Part shown: in pieces, positions 10,653 through 23,279 of the stretch | How the letters are laid out: each line of letters begins with the position of its first letter | How positions within the stretch are numbered: the first letter of the stretch is position 1 | Source of the DNA: Halomonas sp. | Lineage (GTDB): Bacteria; Pseudomonadota; Gammaproteobacteria; Pseudomonadales; Halomonadaceae | Reading direction: 5' to 3' | DNA length: 64,000 nucleotides | Assembly: GCF_030457605.1 (NCBI RefSeq) | Contig: NZ_JAKDUR010000001.1 | Location: 124,001 to 188,000 of the forward strand | The notes under the pieces: generated by a model | Told to the model about the DNA's origin: nothing | What the model saw: only the letters and a program-made list of their open reading frames with translations | Database searches by the model: none | Position numbers and translations under genes: made by a program

Positions 10653-11741
10653 ATGGCAGTACATCAACAGCGTAGCAGACAGGGTAGCAGGCTGATGGCG
10701 GCGGGAATGCTGGCTGCGCTTTTCTGCAGCCCGGTTTTCAGCCAGACAGCAGCGGCGGACAGCGTACGAATACGCGCTGATGCGCCCGCGCGCTATACGG
10801 TCCAGCCCGGCGATACTCTGTGGGATATTTCAGGCACCTTTTTACACTCGCCCTGGCGGTGGCCCAGCGTGTGGCGGAAAAATCCGCAGATCGATAACCC
10901 GCATCTGATCTATCCCGGCGACGTGCTGACCCTGCGCGACTGCGATGGCAATCCGTGCATCAGCCTTGAGCGCGGCCGCCACGTGGTGAAACTCTCGCCC
11001 GAGATGCGTACGCTTCCGCGCCGCGAAGTGGTGACGCCGCTGCCGATGAGCGTGCTGCAAGCGTTCTTGCGCGAGCATCGGGTGGTGGATGACGCGGCGT
11101 CGCCGGACGCGCTGGCCTATGTCATTGCCGGGGACAACAAGCGCCTGATCAGCGGCGCCGGGGATCAGGTGTTTGCGCGGGTGACGGACTCAGCGGATAT
11201 TGCCGCGCTGACGTCAGGCAAGCTGCTGGGCATTTTCCGTCCCGGCGAGCTTTACCATGATGCAGAAGGCAAGCCGCTGGGCTACGAGCTGATTGGTATC
11301 GGCGAGGCCGCGCTGATCAGCCGGACTGACGATGTGATCCGCTTGCGCGTACAAAAAGCCGCCCAGGAAGTGCGCAACAACGACATCCTGCTGCCGCTCG
11401 AGCCCCGTCTTCAGGCACAGGACATGAGACCACGCGTGCCGCAGCACGATATGGCCGGCCGCATTGTCGGCGTGCCCGGCGGCGTGCGTTTTATCGGCCG
11501 CCTGCAGGTAGTGGCAATTGACCTGGGCACCGAAGACGGCATTCAGCCCGGCCACGTGCTGCGTATTGAACAACAGGGCGAGCGGGTGGTGGACCCGCGC
11601 ACCGACGCGCTGGTCAAACTGCCCGATGAGACGGCCGGTACGCTGGTGGTATTCCGGCCTTACGATAAAATCAGCTACGCTATCGTCATGGAAGCCACCA
11701 ACACGCTGGTCGTGGGGGACGCAGTACGCCCGCCGCGCTAG
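10653..11741 (+). CDS. LysM peptidoglycan-binding domain protein (upstream of dprA)
   Basis: Signal peptide, YTVQPGDTLWDISGTFLHSPWRWPSVWRKNPQIDNPHLIYPGDVL LysM. Confidence 0.88.
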   Translation: MAVHQQRSRQGSRLMAAGMLAALFCSPVFSQTAAADSVRIRADAPARYTVQPGDTLWDISGTFLHSPWRWPSVWRKNPQIDNPHLIYPGDVLTLRDCDGNPCISLERGRHVVKLSPEMRTLPRREVVTPLPMSVLQAFLREHRVVDDAASPDALAYVIAGDNKRLISGAGDQVFARVTDSADIAALTSGKLLGIFRPGELYHDAEGKPLGYELIGIGEAALISRTDDVIRLRVQKAAQEVRNNDILLPLEPRLQAQDMRPRVPQHDMAGRIVGVPGGVRFIGRLQVVAIDLGTEDGIQPGHVLRIEQQGERVVDPRTDALVKLPDETAGTLVVFRPYDKISYAIVMEATNTLVVGDAVRPPR

Positions 11742-11777
11742 CCCGCCGGTCATGATAGCCGCAGCAAGGAGGTAAAC

Positions 11778-12911
11778 GTGAACGCCAGGGAATGGTTGGC
11801 AGTCTTTGCACTGCCGGGGCTTGGCCCTCAGCGGCTGGCCAGAATTGTGGCGCAGGCGCCCGAATGGCCGGAAGGCTGGCTGGCGCTATTGCCCCGGCCG
11901 GCAGCGGCGGCGCTGCGGTTATGGCTTGAGCATCCGGCCAGAAGCCCGCTCACGCCCGCCATTGAGGCAAGCCTGGCCTGGGAGCAGGCAGCCCCCGAGC
12001 ATACGCTGTTACACCGCGACCATCCCGATTTTCCCGCGCTGCTGAGCGAGATACCCGACCCGCCGGCCGTGCTTTGGGCGCAGGGCGATCTGCACGCGCT
12101 TGGTCAGCCCGGGCTTGCCGTGGTGGGTAGCCGGCGCCCCACGGCGGAAGGCGCGGCCAACGCCCGAACGTTCGCACATGACCTTGCCCGGCGCGGTTTT
12201 TGTGTGACCAGTGGCATGGCGCTGGGCATTGATGCTGAAGCCCAGCGCGCCGCGCTGGATATTGGCGGGGCGAGTATTGCCGTGCTTGCCACCGGCATCG
12301 ACGTGATCTACCCCGCCCGCCATCGCGAGCTTTACCAGCGGCTGGGCAGCACGCCCGGCGGGTTGCTGCTGGCGGAACACCCGCTCGGGACTCGGGCGCA
12401 CCCGGCATTTTTCCCGCGTCGTAACCGTATCGTGACCGGACTTTCGCTGGGCACGCTGGTGGTGGAAGCCGCCGAAAAAAGCGGCTCGCTGGTAAGCGCC
12501 AGGCTGGCGCTTGAACAGGGCCGCGAGCTGTTTGCCCTGCCGACTTCGCTGCATAACGTGCAGGCGCGGGGCTCGTTACAGCTGCTGCGTACCGGTGCCA
12601 CGCTGGTATGCGAGAGCGACGATATCGTCGCCGAGCTGACCCAGTGGGCCGGTCATTACCCGTCTTGCCAGCCGCCGCTACAACGCGATGAAGCACCGCC
12701 CCACGCGTCGGCAGAGCCGCTGGACGCGCAAGCCGACGCGCCGCCGGACGAACTGCTGGCTGCGCTGGGCGCCACACCCACGCCGATCGACGCGCTGGTG
12801 CAGCAGGCCGGCCTGAGCGTGGGAGAATGCCAGCAGCGCCTGCTGATGCTTGAACTTGACGGGCGGGTCGCTCAGCAGCCCGGCGGCTGGATACGGCGGA
12901 TGGGCCTCTGA
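11778..12911 (+). CDS. dprA: DNA-processing protein DprA
   Basis: LAVVGSRRPTAEG, VTSGMALGIDAEAQRAAL, FPRRNRIVTGLS; GTG start. Confidence 0.95.
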   Translation: MNAREWLAVFALPGLGPQRLARIVAQAPEWPEGWLALLPRPAAAALRLWLEHPARSPLTPAIEASLAWEQAAPEHTLLHRDHPDFPALLSEIPDPPAVLWAQGDLHALGQPGLAVVGSRRPTAEGAANARTFAHDLARRGFCVTSGMALGIDAEAQRAALDIGGASIAVLATGIDVIYPARHRELYQRLGSTPGGLLLAEHPLGTRAHPAFFPRRNRIVTGLSLGTLVVEAAEKSGSLVSARLALEQGRELFALPTSLHNVQARGSLQLLRTGATLVCESDDIVAELTQWAGHYPSCQPPLQRDEAPPHASAEPLDAQADAPPDELLAALGATPTPIDALVQQAGLSVGECQQRLLMLELDGRVAQQPGGWIRRMGL

Positions 12912-12980
12912 GGCGCCTGCCTGTGGCCCTGATGGCTGTGATACGATAATGCCGCCCGATTGACGCCGCGAGGAGGTCCC

Positions 12981-13577
12981 ATGCCGACGGCTGACCGTAA
13001 CCCTTTCCCCGATGAAAATACGACGCTTGAACACGCCGTACATGCCCTGCGCGGTGGGCAGGTGATTGCCTGCCCTACTGAAGCCGTGTGGGGGCTTAGC
13101 TGTGACCCGCATAATGAGACCGCCCTGACACAGCTGATGCGCATGAAGGCGCGCGATCCGGCCAAGGGCGTGATTGTGGTGGCTGCCAGCATTGTCCAGC
13201 TGGAATCGTGGCTGAAAGACCTGCCGTATGCGCTGTATGCGCCGCTGTTAACCAGCTGGCCAGGGCCGGTGACGTGGCTGGTGCCGGATAACGGCATGGC
13301 CCCGGCGCTGGTACGCGGAGACCACGCGTGCGTGGCGCTGCGCGTGACCGATCACCCCGGTATGCAAGCGCTGTGCAAGACCTTTGGCGGCCCGCTGGTG
13401 TCGACCTCGGCCAATCGGGCCGGCGAGCCGCCGGCGATGAGCGCGGCCGAGGTACGAGCGGCTTTTGACACGGCGTCGGGCGATGAACTGGGCGCGGTGC
13501 TGGCCGGCGAGCTCGGGGGGCATACACGTCCCAGCCAGATCCGCGATCTGGCCAGCGGCCGCGTGCTGCGCGCCTGA
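12981..13577 (+). CDS. tsaC: L-threonylcarbamoyladenylate synthase (Sua5/YciO/YrdC family)
   Basis: GGQVIACPTEAVWGLSCDP, KGVIVVAAS, VSTSANRAGEPP; start after AGGAGG. Confidence 0.92.
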   Translation: MPTADRNPFPDENTTLEHAVHALRGGQVIACPTEAVWGLSCDPHNETALTQLMRMKARDPAKGVIVVAASIVQLESWLKDLPYALYAPLLTSWPGPVTWLVPDNGMAPALVRGDHACVALRVTDHPGMQALCKTFGGPLVSTSANRAGEPPAMSAAEVRAAFDTASGDELGAVLAGELGGHTRPSQIRDLASGRVLRA

Positions 13578-13612
13578 TATGCCGGCTTTCCTTCGTTGTA
13601 TTCTGTTTTTAG

Positions 13613-14566
<954 letters not shown>

Positions 14567-14570
14567 CCCA

Positions 14571-15395
14571 ATGGCAGACCGCTATGCGGTGTTCGGTAAC
14601 CCCGTGGCGCACTCGAAGTCGCCGCTGATTCACTCGGCCTTTGCCGAACAAACCGGCCAGACGCTGGAATACACCGCCGTTGAAGCGCCGCAGGATGACT
14701 TCGCCGGCGCCTGGCTGCGCTTTGTGCAAGAGGGCGGGCGCGGGGCCAACGTCACCGTGCCGTTCAAGGGCGACGCGTATGCGCTGAGCGCGACCCTGAG
14801 CCATCGCGCACGGCGCGCCCAGGCGGTGAACACCCTGATTGTGGGCGGCAACGGGCGCACCTATGGCGATAATACCGACGGCGTCGGGCTGGCGCGGGAT
14901 CTGGCGTATCACGGGGTAGCGCTAAAGGGCAGGCGGGTGTTGATCGTCGGCGCCGGCGGCGCGGTACGTGGCGTGTTGGCACCGCTGCTGGAAGAAGAGC
15001 CGGACGAGCTGGTCATCGCCAACCGCACTGCGGAAAAAGCCGTCGCGCTGGCGGAAGCTTTCAGCGACGCCGGACGCGTGACCGGCGGTGGCCTTGAGGC
15101 GATCAGTGGCGCCTTTGACCTGGTGATCAACGGCTCCAGCGCTAGCCTGGCCGGTGATTTACCGCCGCTGCCGGACACGCTTTTTGCCCCCGGTGCCACC
15201 GCCTACGACATGATGTACGGCGCCGAACCCACGGTGTTTTTGCGCTGGGCAAAGGCGCAGGGCGCAACCCCCACCGACGGGCTGGGCATGCTGGTTGAGC
15301 AGGCGGCGGAGTCGTTCTTCCTGTGGCGCAGCGTGCGCCCGGATACCGCCGCCGTGCGCGCCAGGTTGCGCGACGCTTTGGGAAAAGCCGAATAA
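14571..15395 (+). CDS. aroE: Shikimate dehydrogenase
   Basis: [53 protein letters not shown]. Confidence 0.96.
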   Translation: MADRYAVFGNPVAHSKSPLIHSAFAEQTGQTLEYTAVEAPQDDFAGAWLRFVQEGGRGANVTVPFKGDAYALSATLSHRARRAQAVNTLIVGGNGRTYGDNTDGVGLARDLAYHGVALKGRRVLIVGAGGAVRGVLAPLLEEEPDELVIANRTAEKAVALAEAFSDAGRVTGGGLEAISGAFDLVINGSSASLAGDLPPLPDTLFAPGATAYDMMYGAEPTVFLRWAKAQGATPTDGLGMLVEQAAESFFLWRSVRPDTAAVRARLRDALGKAE

Positions 15396-15402
15396 CAGCC
15401 CT

Positions 15403-15666
15403 TCAGGCCGACTTGCGCCGCTGGGCGAGCCCTGTCATGCACAGCAACAGGCCGACCACTGAGGTCATCATGCCGCCGTTGACGATAAACGGGGCGCGTT
15501 CAAGAAACGGCGCAAAATCCTGGGCCGAGTCCCGGCACACGCTGGCGACATAGTCCCAGTGGCCGCCGTCAAGTTGGCAGGCACGCACGTCGCTCAGTTC
15601 CCAGAAATACAAGCCGAGCAGCAGCAGGGGCGGCAGGATCAGTAGCAGTAAACCTAAACGTATCAT
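15403..15666 (-). CDS. Small (87 aa) membrane protein of unknown function, two predicted TM helices
   Basis: ORF with hydrophobic N- and C-terminal segments and a Cys pair (CQLDGGHWDYVASVC) between them. Confidence 0.65.
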   Translation of the reverse strand: MIRLGLLLLILPPLLLLGLYFWELSDVRACQLDGGHWDYVASVCRDSAQDFAPFLERAPFIVNGGMMTSVVGLLLCMTGLAQRRKSA

Positions 15667-15691
15667 GATGTTCTCTGGTTGGTCTCAGAGC

Positions 15692-16504
15692 CTAGGGGCG
15701 CTGGCAATTGGGGGCTTTTCCGGCCTGGCGGGCGCTTTCGTACTCTTCAAGCGACGACTGCATGTTGGCTTCAAGTCCGCTGATGCGCTGGCCCTGGCTC
15801 GGGTGTGTGGACATCCACTCGGGCGGTGCGCCGCCGCCGGCACGCTGCATGTTCTGCCATAGCGTGACGCTTTCGCGCGGGTCAAAGCCGGCCTGTGCCA
15901 TCAGCCGCAGCCCGATCACATCGGCCTCGCTTTCGTGGCGCCGGGAGAAGGGCAGCAGGATACCGTATTGCGCGCCCATGCCCAAAAGCCCCATCAGCTG
16001 TTCGCCGCCGGCACCTTCGATACCGGCGGAGCTTGAAAGTACCGACAGGCCCAGCTGGGTGGCGCTTTCAGTGGAGGCGCGTTCGTTGGCATGTTTAGCC
16101 AGCACGTGGCCCACTTCGTGACCGAGTACCGTTGCCAGCTGTGCCTGGTTGTCGGCCACGTCGAGCATGCCGCTGTTCACGCCCATGTAGCCGCCGGGCA
16201 GGGCAAAGGCGTTGGGCTCGTCGGCCTTGAAGACTTCCACTTCCCAGTTTTGCCGGCGCTGCTCGGCAGGCAGTTCGGCCACAATCGCCTGGGCCACGCA
16301 CTGCACGTAGCGCTGGCTGGCCGTGTCGGCAGCGGGCAGCTTCTGCTGGTACTGGTCAAAGGCCTGGGCGCCCATCTGGTCGAGCTGGTCGTTTGACATC
16401 AGCAGCAGCTGGGAGCGCCCCGTAGGCGAGGTGGTGCAGGCGGCAAGCGCTGTCAGCATCGTGGTACAAAGGGCGGTGACGGCGAGGGGACGAAACCAGC
16501 GCAT
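15692..16504 (-). CDS. M48-family metallopeptidase, lipoprotein
   Basis: Lipobox-like LTALAACTTSP; HEVGHVLAKH zinc motif; ESEADVIGLRLMAQAGFDP. Confidence 0.9.
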   Translation of the reverse strand: MRWFRPLAVTALCTTMLTALAACTTSPTGRSQLLLMSNDQLDQMGAQAFDQYQQKLPAADTASQRYVQCVAQAIVAELPAEQRRQNWEVEVFKADEPNAFALPGGYMGVNSGMLDVADNQAQLATVLGHEVGHVLAKHANERASTESATQLGLSVLSSSAGIEGAGGEQLMGLLGMGAQYGILLPFSRRHESEADVIGLRLMAQAGFDPRESVTLWQNMQRAGGGAPPEWMSTHPSQGQRISGLEANMQSSLEEYESARQAGKAPNCQRP

Positions 16505-16625
16505 AAACGTTTCCTTATCCGGTTGGTGAGCAATCAGTCGCTGAACGCGAGCAGGTGACAGCCAGGCTCGCAGGATAACAAGCAACAAGCGTAACGCCAG
16601 CATAATCTACAACGGAGGAAATTCG

Positions 16626-17498
16626 ATGGATACCGAGCTGACGCGCCGATTGACGCAGCTTCTGGACCGTGTGGAGCACTGGCTGCCGCCGGCGCCCGAG
16701 CAGGTTGACTGGGATACCCACGTGGCGGCCCTGTGGCAGCGCCACCCGCTGGGCGGGCGGCTGGTGCCGGTACCGGTGCGCGACGGCGTCATGCTGGATG
16801 ACCTGCTGGGTATTGAGCGCCAGAAACTCGCGCTGGTGGATAATACCCGGGCTTTTTTGCAGGGGCTGCCGGCCAATCATGCGCTGGTATGGGGTGCCCG
16901 GGGCAGTGGCAAGTCGTCGCTTATGCGCGCGTTGCTCAACTCGTTGGCCGCCGACGGGCTGCGCATGATTCAGATCGATCGCCACGACCTGAGCCGTCTG
17001 CCCTCGCTGGTTGAAGAGTTGCGTCACGTGCCTCACCGCTTTGTGGTGTATTGCGACGACCTGTCGTTTGAAGGCCACGACGATGCCTACAAGGCGCTGA
17101 AAAGCGTGCTTGACGGGGCGTTGACCGGCCCGCCGAAAAACGTACTGCTCTACGCTACCTCGAACCGCCGTCACCTGTTGCCCGAATCCATGGACGACAA
17201 CCAGGGATCACGGCTGGTGGGCGACGAACTGCATCACGGCGATGCCGTGGAAGAAAAAATCTCGCTATCGGATCGTTTTGGCCTGTGGCTGGGCTTTCAT
17301 CCGTTCAATCAGGACGTGTACCTGCAGGCCTGCGGCCATTGGGTCGCGCAGCTGGGCACGGCGGAAGACTGGGACGCCTCGGCGCGTGCCGAAGCGGTGC
17401 GCTACGCCACGCTGCGCGGCGGGCGCAGCGGACGTGTGGCGTATCAGTTCGCCAGCCAGTGGATCGGCGCCAAGCGCCTGCATGCCGCTGACGCCTGA
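16626..17498 (+). CDS. DUF815-type AAA+ ATPase
   Basis: P-loop GARGSGKSS, DDLSFEGHDDAYKALKSVLDG, ATSNRRHLLPE. Confidence 0.88.
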   Translation: MDTELTRRLTQLLDRVEHWLPPAPEQVDWDTHVAALWQRHPLGGRLVPVPVRDGVMLDDLLGIERQKLALVDNTRAFLQGLPANHALVWGARGSGKSSLMRALLNSLAADGLRMIQIDRHDLSRLPSLVEELRHVPHRFVVYCDDLSFEGHDDAYKALKSVLDGALTGPPKNVLLYATSNRRHLLPESMDDNQGSRLVGDELHHGDAVEEKISLSDRFGLWLGFHPFNQDVYLQACGHWVAQLGTAEDWDASARAEAVRYATLRGGRSGRVAYQFASQWIGAKRLHAADA

Positions 17499-17519
17499 GA
17501 CGCCAGCGGTAGCCTGGAT

Positions 17520-17544
17520 GCAGGGCGCTAGCGGCGCGCCCTGC
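17520..17544. terminator. GC hairpin between convergent genes (possible bidirectional terminator, no clear T-tract)
   Basis: GCAGGGCGC-N7-GCGCCCTGC perfect 9-bp inverted repeat overlapping the der stop codon. Confidence 0.35.
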
Positions 17545-18931
17545 GCGCCTCCCTGGTGCGGTTGAGCTCGCGTTTTTTGGCCTTGGCCTTGTCGCTGGCG
17601 CCGGCCATGTTGTCGTAGGGATTGTGTCCCGAACGAAACTCGAAGCGCATGGGCGTGCCGCGTACCTTCAGCACCTTGCGAAAGGTATTGGTGAGATAGC
17701 GGCGGTACGCCTCGGGCAGTGAGCCGGTCTGGTTGCCGTGCACCACGATAACGGGCGGGTTGCTGCCGCCCTGGTGCGCCATGCGCAGTTTGATGCGTCG
17801 CCCGTGAACCATCGGCGGCGCATGCTGGCTGACGGCATCCTGCAAGAGCGTGGTCAGCCGGTTGGTTGACCAGTGGGCGGTGGCCGCCTCGAAGGCACGG
17901 TTGATGGACGGATACAGGTCGCCCACCGCGGTGCCGTGCAGCGCCGAGATGAAATGCATTTCGGCGTAGTCGGCAAAGCCCAGCCGGCGCTTGATCTCGG
18001 CGCGCATTTTATCCTTGGCTTCGCTTTCCAGCCCGTCCCACTTGTTGACCGCGAGCACCAGCGCGCGGCCGGTGGTGAGCACGTAGTCGAGCAGATGCAG
18101 ATCCTGTTCCACAAGGCCGGTGCGGGCGTCGAGTACCATCACCGCCACGTGGCATTCCTTGATAGCTTCGAGTGCCTTGATGATCGAAAACTTCTCGGTC
18201 ACTTCACGCACGTTCTTGCGCCGGCGCACACCGGCGGTATCCACCAAAACGTAGGGCTTGCCGCGCCGTTCGAAGGGGATTTCGATCGAGTCCCGGGTGG
18301 TGCCGGCTTCGTCATAGACCACGACGCGGTCTTCGCCCAGAAGGCGATTGACCAGCGTTGACTTGCCCACGTTGGGCCGCCCGATCACGCCGATACGCAC
18401 GCCCTTGGTGCCGGTGTCGGCGGGGATCGACTCGTCGCGTTCGGGAAACGGCTCAAGCACCAGGTCAACCAGTGCCGAGACGTTGCGCCCGTGAGCGGCG
18501 GCAATGGCATGCGGATCGCCAAGCCCCAGCGTCCAGAAGTCGGCCATGGCCGAGTGTTCTTCCAGCCCGTCGGTCTTGTTGACCACCAGCCAGGTTTTTT
18601 TCTGATTGACCCGCAGATGATTGGCAATGGCTTCATCGGCGACGTTGAGGCCGGCACGGCCGTCCACCATGAACAGAACGATATCGGCCTCGTCGATGGC
18701 GGCAAGGGACTGCTCGGCCATGGCCGCGTCGATGCCTTGCTCGTCCCCGCTGATGCCCCCGGTATCGATCACCGTATAGGCTTTGCCACCGAGCATGCCG
18801 TTACCGTACTTGCGGTCACGGGTGAGGCCGGGAAAATCGGCCACCAGTGCGTCCCGTGAACGCGTCAGGTGGTTGAACAGAGTGGATTTGCCCACGTTGG
18901 GGCGGCCTACCAGGGCGATAACCGGTGTCAT
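17528..18931 (-). CDS. der: Ribosome biogenesis GTPase Der (EngA)
   Basis: Two G domains: [14 protein letters not shown] and [24 protein letters not shown]. Confidence 0.97.
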   Translation of the reverse strand: MTPVIALVGRPNVGKSTLFNHLTRSRDALVADFPGLTRDRKYGNGMLGGKAYTVIDTGGISGDEQGIDAAMAEQSLAAIDEADIVLFMVDGRAGLNVADEAIANHLRVNQKKTWLVVNKTDGLEEHSAMADFWTLGLGDPHAIAAAHGRNVSALVDLVLEPFPERDESIPADTGTKGVRIGVIGRPNVGKSTLVNRLLGEDRVVVYDEAGTTRDSIEIPFERRGKPYVLVDTAGVRRRKNVREVTEKFSIIKALEAIKECHVAVMVLDARTGLVEQDLHLLDYVLTTGRALVLAVNKWDGLESEAKDKMRAEIKRRLGFADYAEMHFISALHGTAVGDLYPSINRAFEAATAHWSTNRLTTLLQDAVSQHAPPMVHGRRIKLRMAHQGGSNPPVIVVHGNQTGSLPEAYRRYLTNTFRKVLKVRGTPMRFEFRSGHNPYDNMAGASDKAKAKKRELNRTREARRARR

Positions 18932-20094
18932 GGAGAAACGTCCAGGGTTTCCAGGGTGCCATCGTTGGCGAGCACGTGGATCGTGCCGCCCTCGGTGACG
19001 GGAGTCACGCTGATGCCGGAGCTGTCAACGCGGGTGCGTCCCACCAGATCGCCTTCACGGGCGTCAAGCAGGTGCAGGTAGCCTTCAAAATCGCCGACCA
19101 CAAGGCGTCCGTCGGCAAAGGCCGGCGCCGTCAGCCAGCGGCCTTGCAACTTGTCGTTCTGCCACAGGGCATCGCCGCTCTGGGCGTCAAGCGCAAGCAC
19201 GCGGCTGTCATCGGTGACCACGAACAGGTAGTCGCCCACCATCAGCGGCGTGTGGCGGCTGGAGATGTTGCGCTCCCACATCAGCTGCCCGCGGGTGGCT
19301 TCCAGGGCAAGCAGGCGGCCGTTGTAGCTGGTGACGTAAAGCCGGCCATCCTGGGTCAGCAGCGGCTGGCCGGTCAGGTCCACCAGCCGGTCAACCTCGC
19401 TGCGGCCCTGGGGAATCGCGACCTGCTGCTGCCACAGCGGCTGACCGGTGCGGTTATCCAGCGTGATCAGGCGGCCGTTGGCAAAGCCGGCAAAGGTGAC
19501 GGGATCAATGGTCTGGGGCGTGCCGGTACCGCGCAGGGTGAGCGACGGCAGCGTGCTTTTGTACGTCCAGCGGGCATCACCGCTCTGGCGGTCCAGCGCG
19601 GTAATCTGGCCGTCGGTACTTTGCACGATCAACAGTTCGCGGTTGGCCTGGGGGGCGGCCAGCACTTCGCTGGAGACTCGGGCACGCCATTGCTCGCTGC
19701 CGTCATTCTGGTCAAGGGCGATGATTTCGCCGTTTTTGGTGCCCAGATAAACGTGGCCGGCAATGGCGGAAAGACCGCTGGAAACGGGGCTTTCCAGATC
19801 AACTTCCCAGTTGCGTTCGCCGCTTTCGGCGTTCAGCGAAACGACAAGACCTTCGGCATCAGCGGCAAATACCTGGGCGCCGTCACGGGCCGGGGCGATG
19901 GGGTAGCGTGCCCGCCCCAGGCCTTCGCCAATGCCGGTATCCCAGCGCGTATCGAGACTTGAGGTTGCGTCGATATCACCAAGTTCTGTGGGCGTGTACA
20001 GCGGTTCGCCCTTGCTCGCGCAGCCGGCGAGCAGGGCAAGCACACTGGCGCCCAGTGTCAGGCGCAACGTGTGGGAAAAACGGGTGGCGATCAT
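18928..20094 (-). CDS. bamB: Outer membrane assembly lipoprotein BamB (PQQ-like beta-propeller)
   Basis: Lipobox LLAGCASKG; repeated beta-propeller motifs; synteny with der. Confidence 0.92.
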   Translation of the reverse strand: MIATRFSHTLRLTLGASVLALLAGCASKGEPLYTPTELGDIDATSSLDTRWDTGIGEGLGRARYPIAPARDGAQVFAADAEGLVVSLNAESGERNWEVDLESPVSSGLSAIAGHVYLGTKNGEIIALDQNDGSEQWRARVSSEVLAAPQANRELLIVQSTDGQITALDRQSGDARWTYKSTLPSLTLRGTGTPQTIDPVTFAGFANGRLITLDNRTGQPLWQQQVAIPQGRSEVDRLVDLTGQPLLTQDGRLYVTSYNGRLLALEATRGQLMWERNISSRHTPLMVGDYLFVVTDDSRVLALDAQSGDALWQNDKLQGRWLTAPAFADGRLVVGDFEGYLHLLDAREGDLVGRTRVDSSGISVTPVTEGGTIHVLANDGTLETLDVSP

Positions 20095-20762
20095 GGCGTG
20101 GCCTCGTCTGTGCCCAGGTCATCAAGTTTCAGTGAAACGCCGTAAAGCGGGCGATCCTGTTCGTCGGCAAGGGTTTGTGCCTGTTGCCATGCGGCGCGGG
20201 CTTCATCGTTCTGGCCAAGGGCGAACAAGGCATCGCCGCGCACGTTATGGCGCTGTGCGGTGAGTGGCTTCACAATGCTGTCATCCAGCCGTTCAAGGGC
20301 TGTTTGGGCATCGCCGGCGGCAATGTCGAGGCGCGCCAGGCGCAGTCGTGCCAGGCTTTGCACGTAACGGCGCGGCGAGTCTTCCAGCACTTTTTCCAGT
20401 GCCGTGCGGGCGCCATCCGTATCGTCCTGCTGGATGGCAAGGCGCGCATCAAGCAGCAGTGCCAGCTCGGCGTAAAGCGAGCCGTCGTGGTTTTCAACCA
20501 GCGTTTCGGCGGTGTCGCGGGCGCTGGAAATCGCCTGTTCGTCGATTTCATCCGCCGCGTTCTGGCTGGCACTGATGGCTACCAGCTGCTGGTAGCGAAG
20601 CGAGGCGGCTTCGGCCTGGCCGTCCTGATGGCTTTGCCAGGCCTTGAAGCCAAACACGCCGGCACCGGCCAACACCAGGCCTGCTACCAGCGAGGTGCCG
20701 TTTTCCTTCCACCATCGCTTGATCGCTTCGATCTGTTCTTCTTCGGTTCTCAACTCCGCCAC
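20091..20762 (-). CDS. yfgM: YfgM-family tetratricopeptide protein
   Basis: MAELRTEEEQIEAIKRWWKENGTSLVAGLVLAGAGVFGFKAW N-terminus. Confidence 0.88.
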   Translation of the reverse strand: MAELRTEEEQIEAIKRWWKENGTSLVAGLVLAGAGVFGFKAWQSHQDGQAEAASLRYQQLVAISASQNAADEIDEQAISSARDTAETLVENHDGSLYAELALLLDARLAIQQDDTDGARTALEKVLEDSPRRYVQSLARLRLARLDIAAGDAQTALERLDDSIVKPLTAQRHNVRGDALFALGQNDEARAAWQQAQTLADEQDRPLYGVSLKLDDLGTDEATP

Positions 20763-20800
20763 GGGCGGCCTCCTTGAATCTGTACGCGCCGGTGAACGGC

Positions 20801-22120
20801 TTAGGGGGTGTCCGCGACGTTGCTTAACAAGGTGTCAAGCGTGTCGGCAAGCTCGTGCTGGGGCAGCTGCTGCTGGTCGCGGGCATCGCGTAAAAACTTC
20901 AGCGTTACCGCCTGTTCGCGGCGTTCGTCTTCGCCCAGCAGCAGAGCCAGCGCAGCACCGCTCTTGTCGGCTTTTTTCATCCGGCTTTTAAAGCTGCCGC
21001 CACCGCAATGCAGCGTCAGGCGTAGTGCCGGCAGGGCTTCGCGCAGCTGCTCGCCAAGCGTGAGTGCTGCAGGGCTTGAGGCATCATCCATCGGTACCAG
21101 ATACACGTCACAGCCGCCCAGGGCCTCGTCGGGGACGAGGTCGAGGGTTTCCAGCAGCAAAATCAAACGCTCGATACCCATGGCAAAGCCGACCGCCGGC
21201 GTGGGCTTGCCGCCCAGCTGCTCGACCAGGCCATCGTAGCGCCCGCCGGCGCACACCGTGCCCTGGCTGCCCAGCGCATCGGTGGTCCATTCGAACACGG
21301 TGCGCGAATAGTAATCCAGCCCGCGTACCAGACGCGGGTTGATCACGTAGTCGACCCCGGCGGCGTCGAGCATGGCCTTCAGACGTTCGAAGTGCTCGCG
21401 GGAGTCGTCGTCCAGGTGGTCGATGAGCTGCGGTGCACGGTTGAGCAGATCAACCATGGCCGGGTTTTTGGAATCCAGAATGCGCAGCGGATTGCTGGTC
21501 AGCCGGCGTTTGGAGTCGTCATCGAGCACTTCCATGTGCTGCTCGAAGTAGGCCACCAGGGTATCGCGGTAGGCTGCCCGGGCCTCGCTTGAGCCCAGCG
21601 AGTTGAGTTCGAGCGTTACATGCCGGGAAAGCCCCAGCTCCTGCCACAGCCGTGCCGACAGCAGAATGACTTCGGCGTCGATGTCCGGGCCGTCAAAGCC
21701 GTAGGTTTCCACACCCACCTGATGAAACTGACGGTAGCGGCCCTTTTGCGGGCGCTCGTGGCGAAACATCGGGCCCTGGTACCAGAGCCGCTGGGTCTGG
21801 TTGTGCAAAAGGCCGTGTTCCATCGCCGCGCGCACGCAGCTGGCGGTGCCTTCCGGGCGCAGCGTCAGGCTGTCGCCGTTGCGGTCGTCGAAGGTATACA
21901 TTTCCTTTTCGACGATATCGGTCACTTCGCCGATGGAGCGGGCAAACAGCGCGGTTTGTTCGACGATGGGCGTGCGAATTTCGGCAAAGCCGTAGCGCGT
22001 CATGAGCATGCGCACTTTTGCTTCAAAAAACTGCCAGCGCGGGCTGTCGCCGGGCAGCAGATCATTCATCCCGCGAATCGCCTGGATTTTCTTCACGGAT
22101 TGGGCAGCGGACTGGCTCAA
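20801..22120 (-). CDS. hisS: Histidyl-tRNA synthetase
   Basis: [43 protein letters not shown]. Confidence 0.97.
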   Translation of the reverse strand: MSQSAAQSVKKIQAIRGMNDLLPGDSPRWQFFEAKVRMLMTRYGFAEIRTPIVEQTALFARSIGEVTDIVEKEMYTFDDRNGDSLTLRPEGTASCVRAAMEHGLLHNQTQRLWYQGPMFRHERPQKGRYRQFHQVGVETYGFDGPDIDAEVILLSARLWQELGLSRHVTLELNSLGSSEARAAYRDTLVAYFEQHMEVLDDDSKRRLTSNPLRILDSKNPAMVDLLNRAPQLIDHLDDDSREHFERLKAMLDAAGVDYVINPRLVRGLDYYSRTVFEWTTDALGSQGTVCAGGRYDGLVEQLGGKPTPAVGFAMGIERLILLLETLDLVPDEALGGCDVYLVPMDDASSPAALTLGEQLREALPALRLTLHCGGGSFKSRMKKADKSGAALALLLGEDERREQAVTLKFLRDARDQQQLPQHELADTLDTLLSNVADTP

Positions 22121-22151
22121 TGAAAACTCCTTGGGTTACGTCGCGGGCAGG

Positions 22152-23279
22152 TTACACGCTGCGGGCGATGGTATCTTTTTCGCGCTGTTGTTTGTCACGC
22201 ACCTTGTCGCGGATCAGCCGCTCAAGGTCGTCGACCAGATTGTCGTTACGCAGCTTTTGCGCCGGCTTGCCGTCCAGGTACACCAGGTTGGCGGGGCTGC
22301 CGCCGGTCAGGCCCAGGTCGCTTTCCTTGGCTTCGCCGGGGCCGTTGACAATACAGCCGATGATCGACACGTCCAGCGGCGTGCGCACGTCATCCAGCCG
22401 TTCTTCGAGCTGGTTCATGGTGTCGATGACGTCAAAGTTCTGCCGCGAGCAGCTGGGGCAGGCAATAAAGTTGATGCCCTTGGAGCGCAGCTTGAGGCTT
22501 TTGAGCATGTCAAAGCCGACCTTGACCTCTTCCACTGGGTCGGCCGCGAGAGATACGCGAATGGTATCGCCGATGCCGTCCATCAGCAGCATGCCAAGGC
22601 CGATGGATGACTTGACGGTGCCTGAACGCAGCCCGCCGGCTTCGGTGATCCCCAAATGCAGCGGCTGTTCGATGCGCGCCGCCAGATCGCGGTAGGCGGC
22701 CACGGCCATGAATACGTCGCTGGCCTTGACGCTGACCTTGAAGTCGGGGAAGTCGAGCCGGTCGAGGTGGTCGATATGGCGCAGCGCCGATTCAACCAGC
22801 GCGGCGGGCGTGGGCTCGCCATATTTGCGCTGCAGGGATTTTTCCAGCGAACCGGCGTTGACGCCGATACGAATGGGTACGCCGTTGTCCCGGGCGGCGC
22901 TGACCACCGCGCGCACGCGGTCTTCGCGGCCGATGTTGCCGGGGTTGATGCGCAGGCAGTCCACACCCAGTTCGGCTACGCGCAGGGCGATCTTGTGGTC
23001 GAAGTGAATGTCGGCCACCAGCGGCACGTTGACTGCCTGACGGATGCAGCCGAAGGCCTCGGCGGCATCCATGCTGGGCACCGAGACGCGGACGATGTCC
23101 GCGCCGGCGATTTCCAGCTGACGGATCTGGCCGACCGTCGCCTCGACGTCAAGGGTGTCGGTATTGGTCATGCTCTGGACGGCGATTGGCGCATCGCCGC
23201 CGACCGGAACATTGCCCACGTGAATCTGGCGCGAAACGCGGCGTTGAATAGGGGACGGGGCGTGCATACGGCGGATCAC
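22152..23279 (-). CDS. ispG: 4-hydroxy-3-methylbut-2-enyl diphosphate synthase
   Basis: [52 protein letters not shown]. Confidence 0.97.
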   Translation of the reverse strand: MIRRMHAPSPIQRRVSRQIHVGNVPVGGDAPIAVQSMTNTDTLDVEATVGQIRQLEIAGADIVRVSVPSMDAAEAFGCIRQAVNVPLVADIHFDHKIALRVAELGVDCLRINPGNIGREDRVRAVVSAARDNGVPIRIGVNAGSLEKSLQRKYGEPTPAALVESALRHIDHLDRLDFPDFKVSVKASDVFMAVAAYRDLAARIEQPLHLGITEAGGLRSGTVKSSIGLGMLLMDGIGDTIRVSLAADPVEEVKVGFDMLKSLKLRSKGINFIACPSCSRQNFDVIDTMNQLEERLDDVRTPLDVSIIGCIVNGPGEAKESDLGLTGGSPANLVYLDGKPAQKLRNDNLVDDLERLIRDKVRDKQQREKDTIARSV

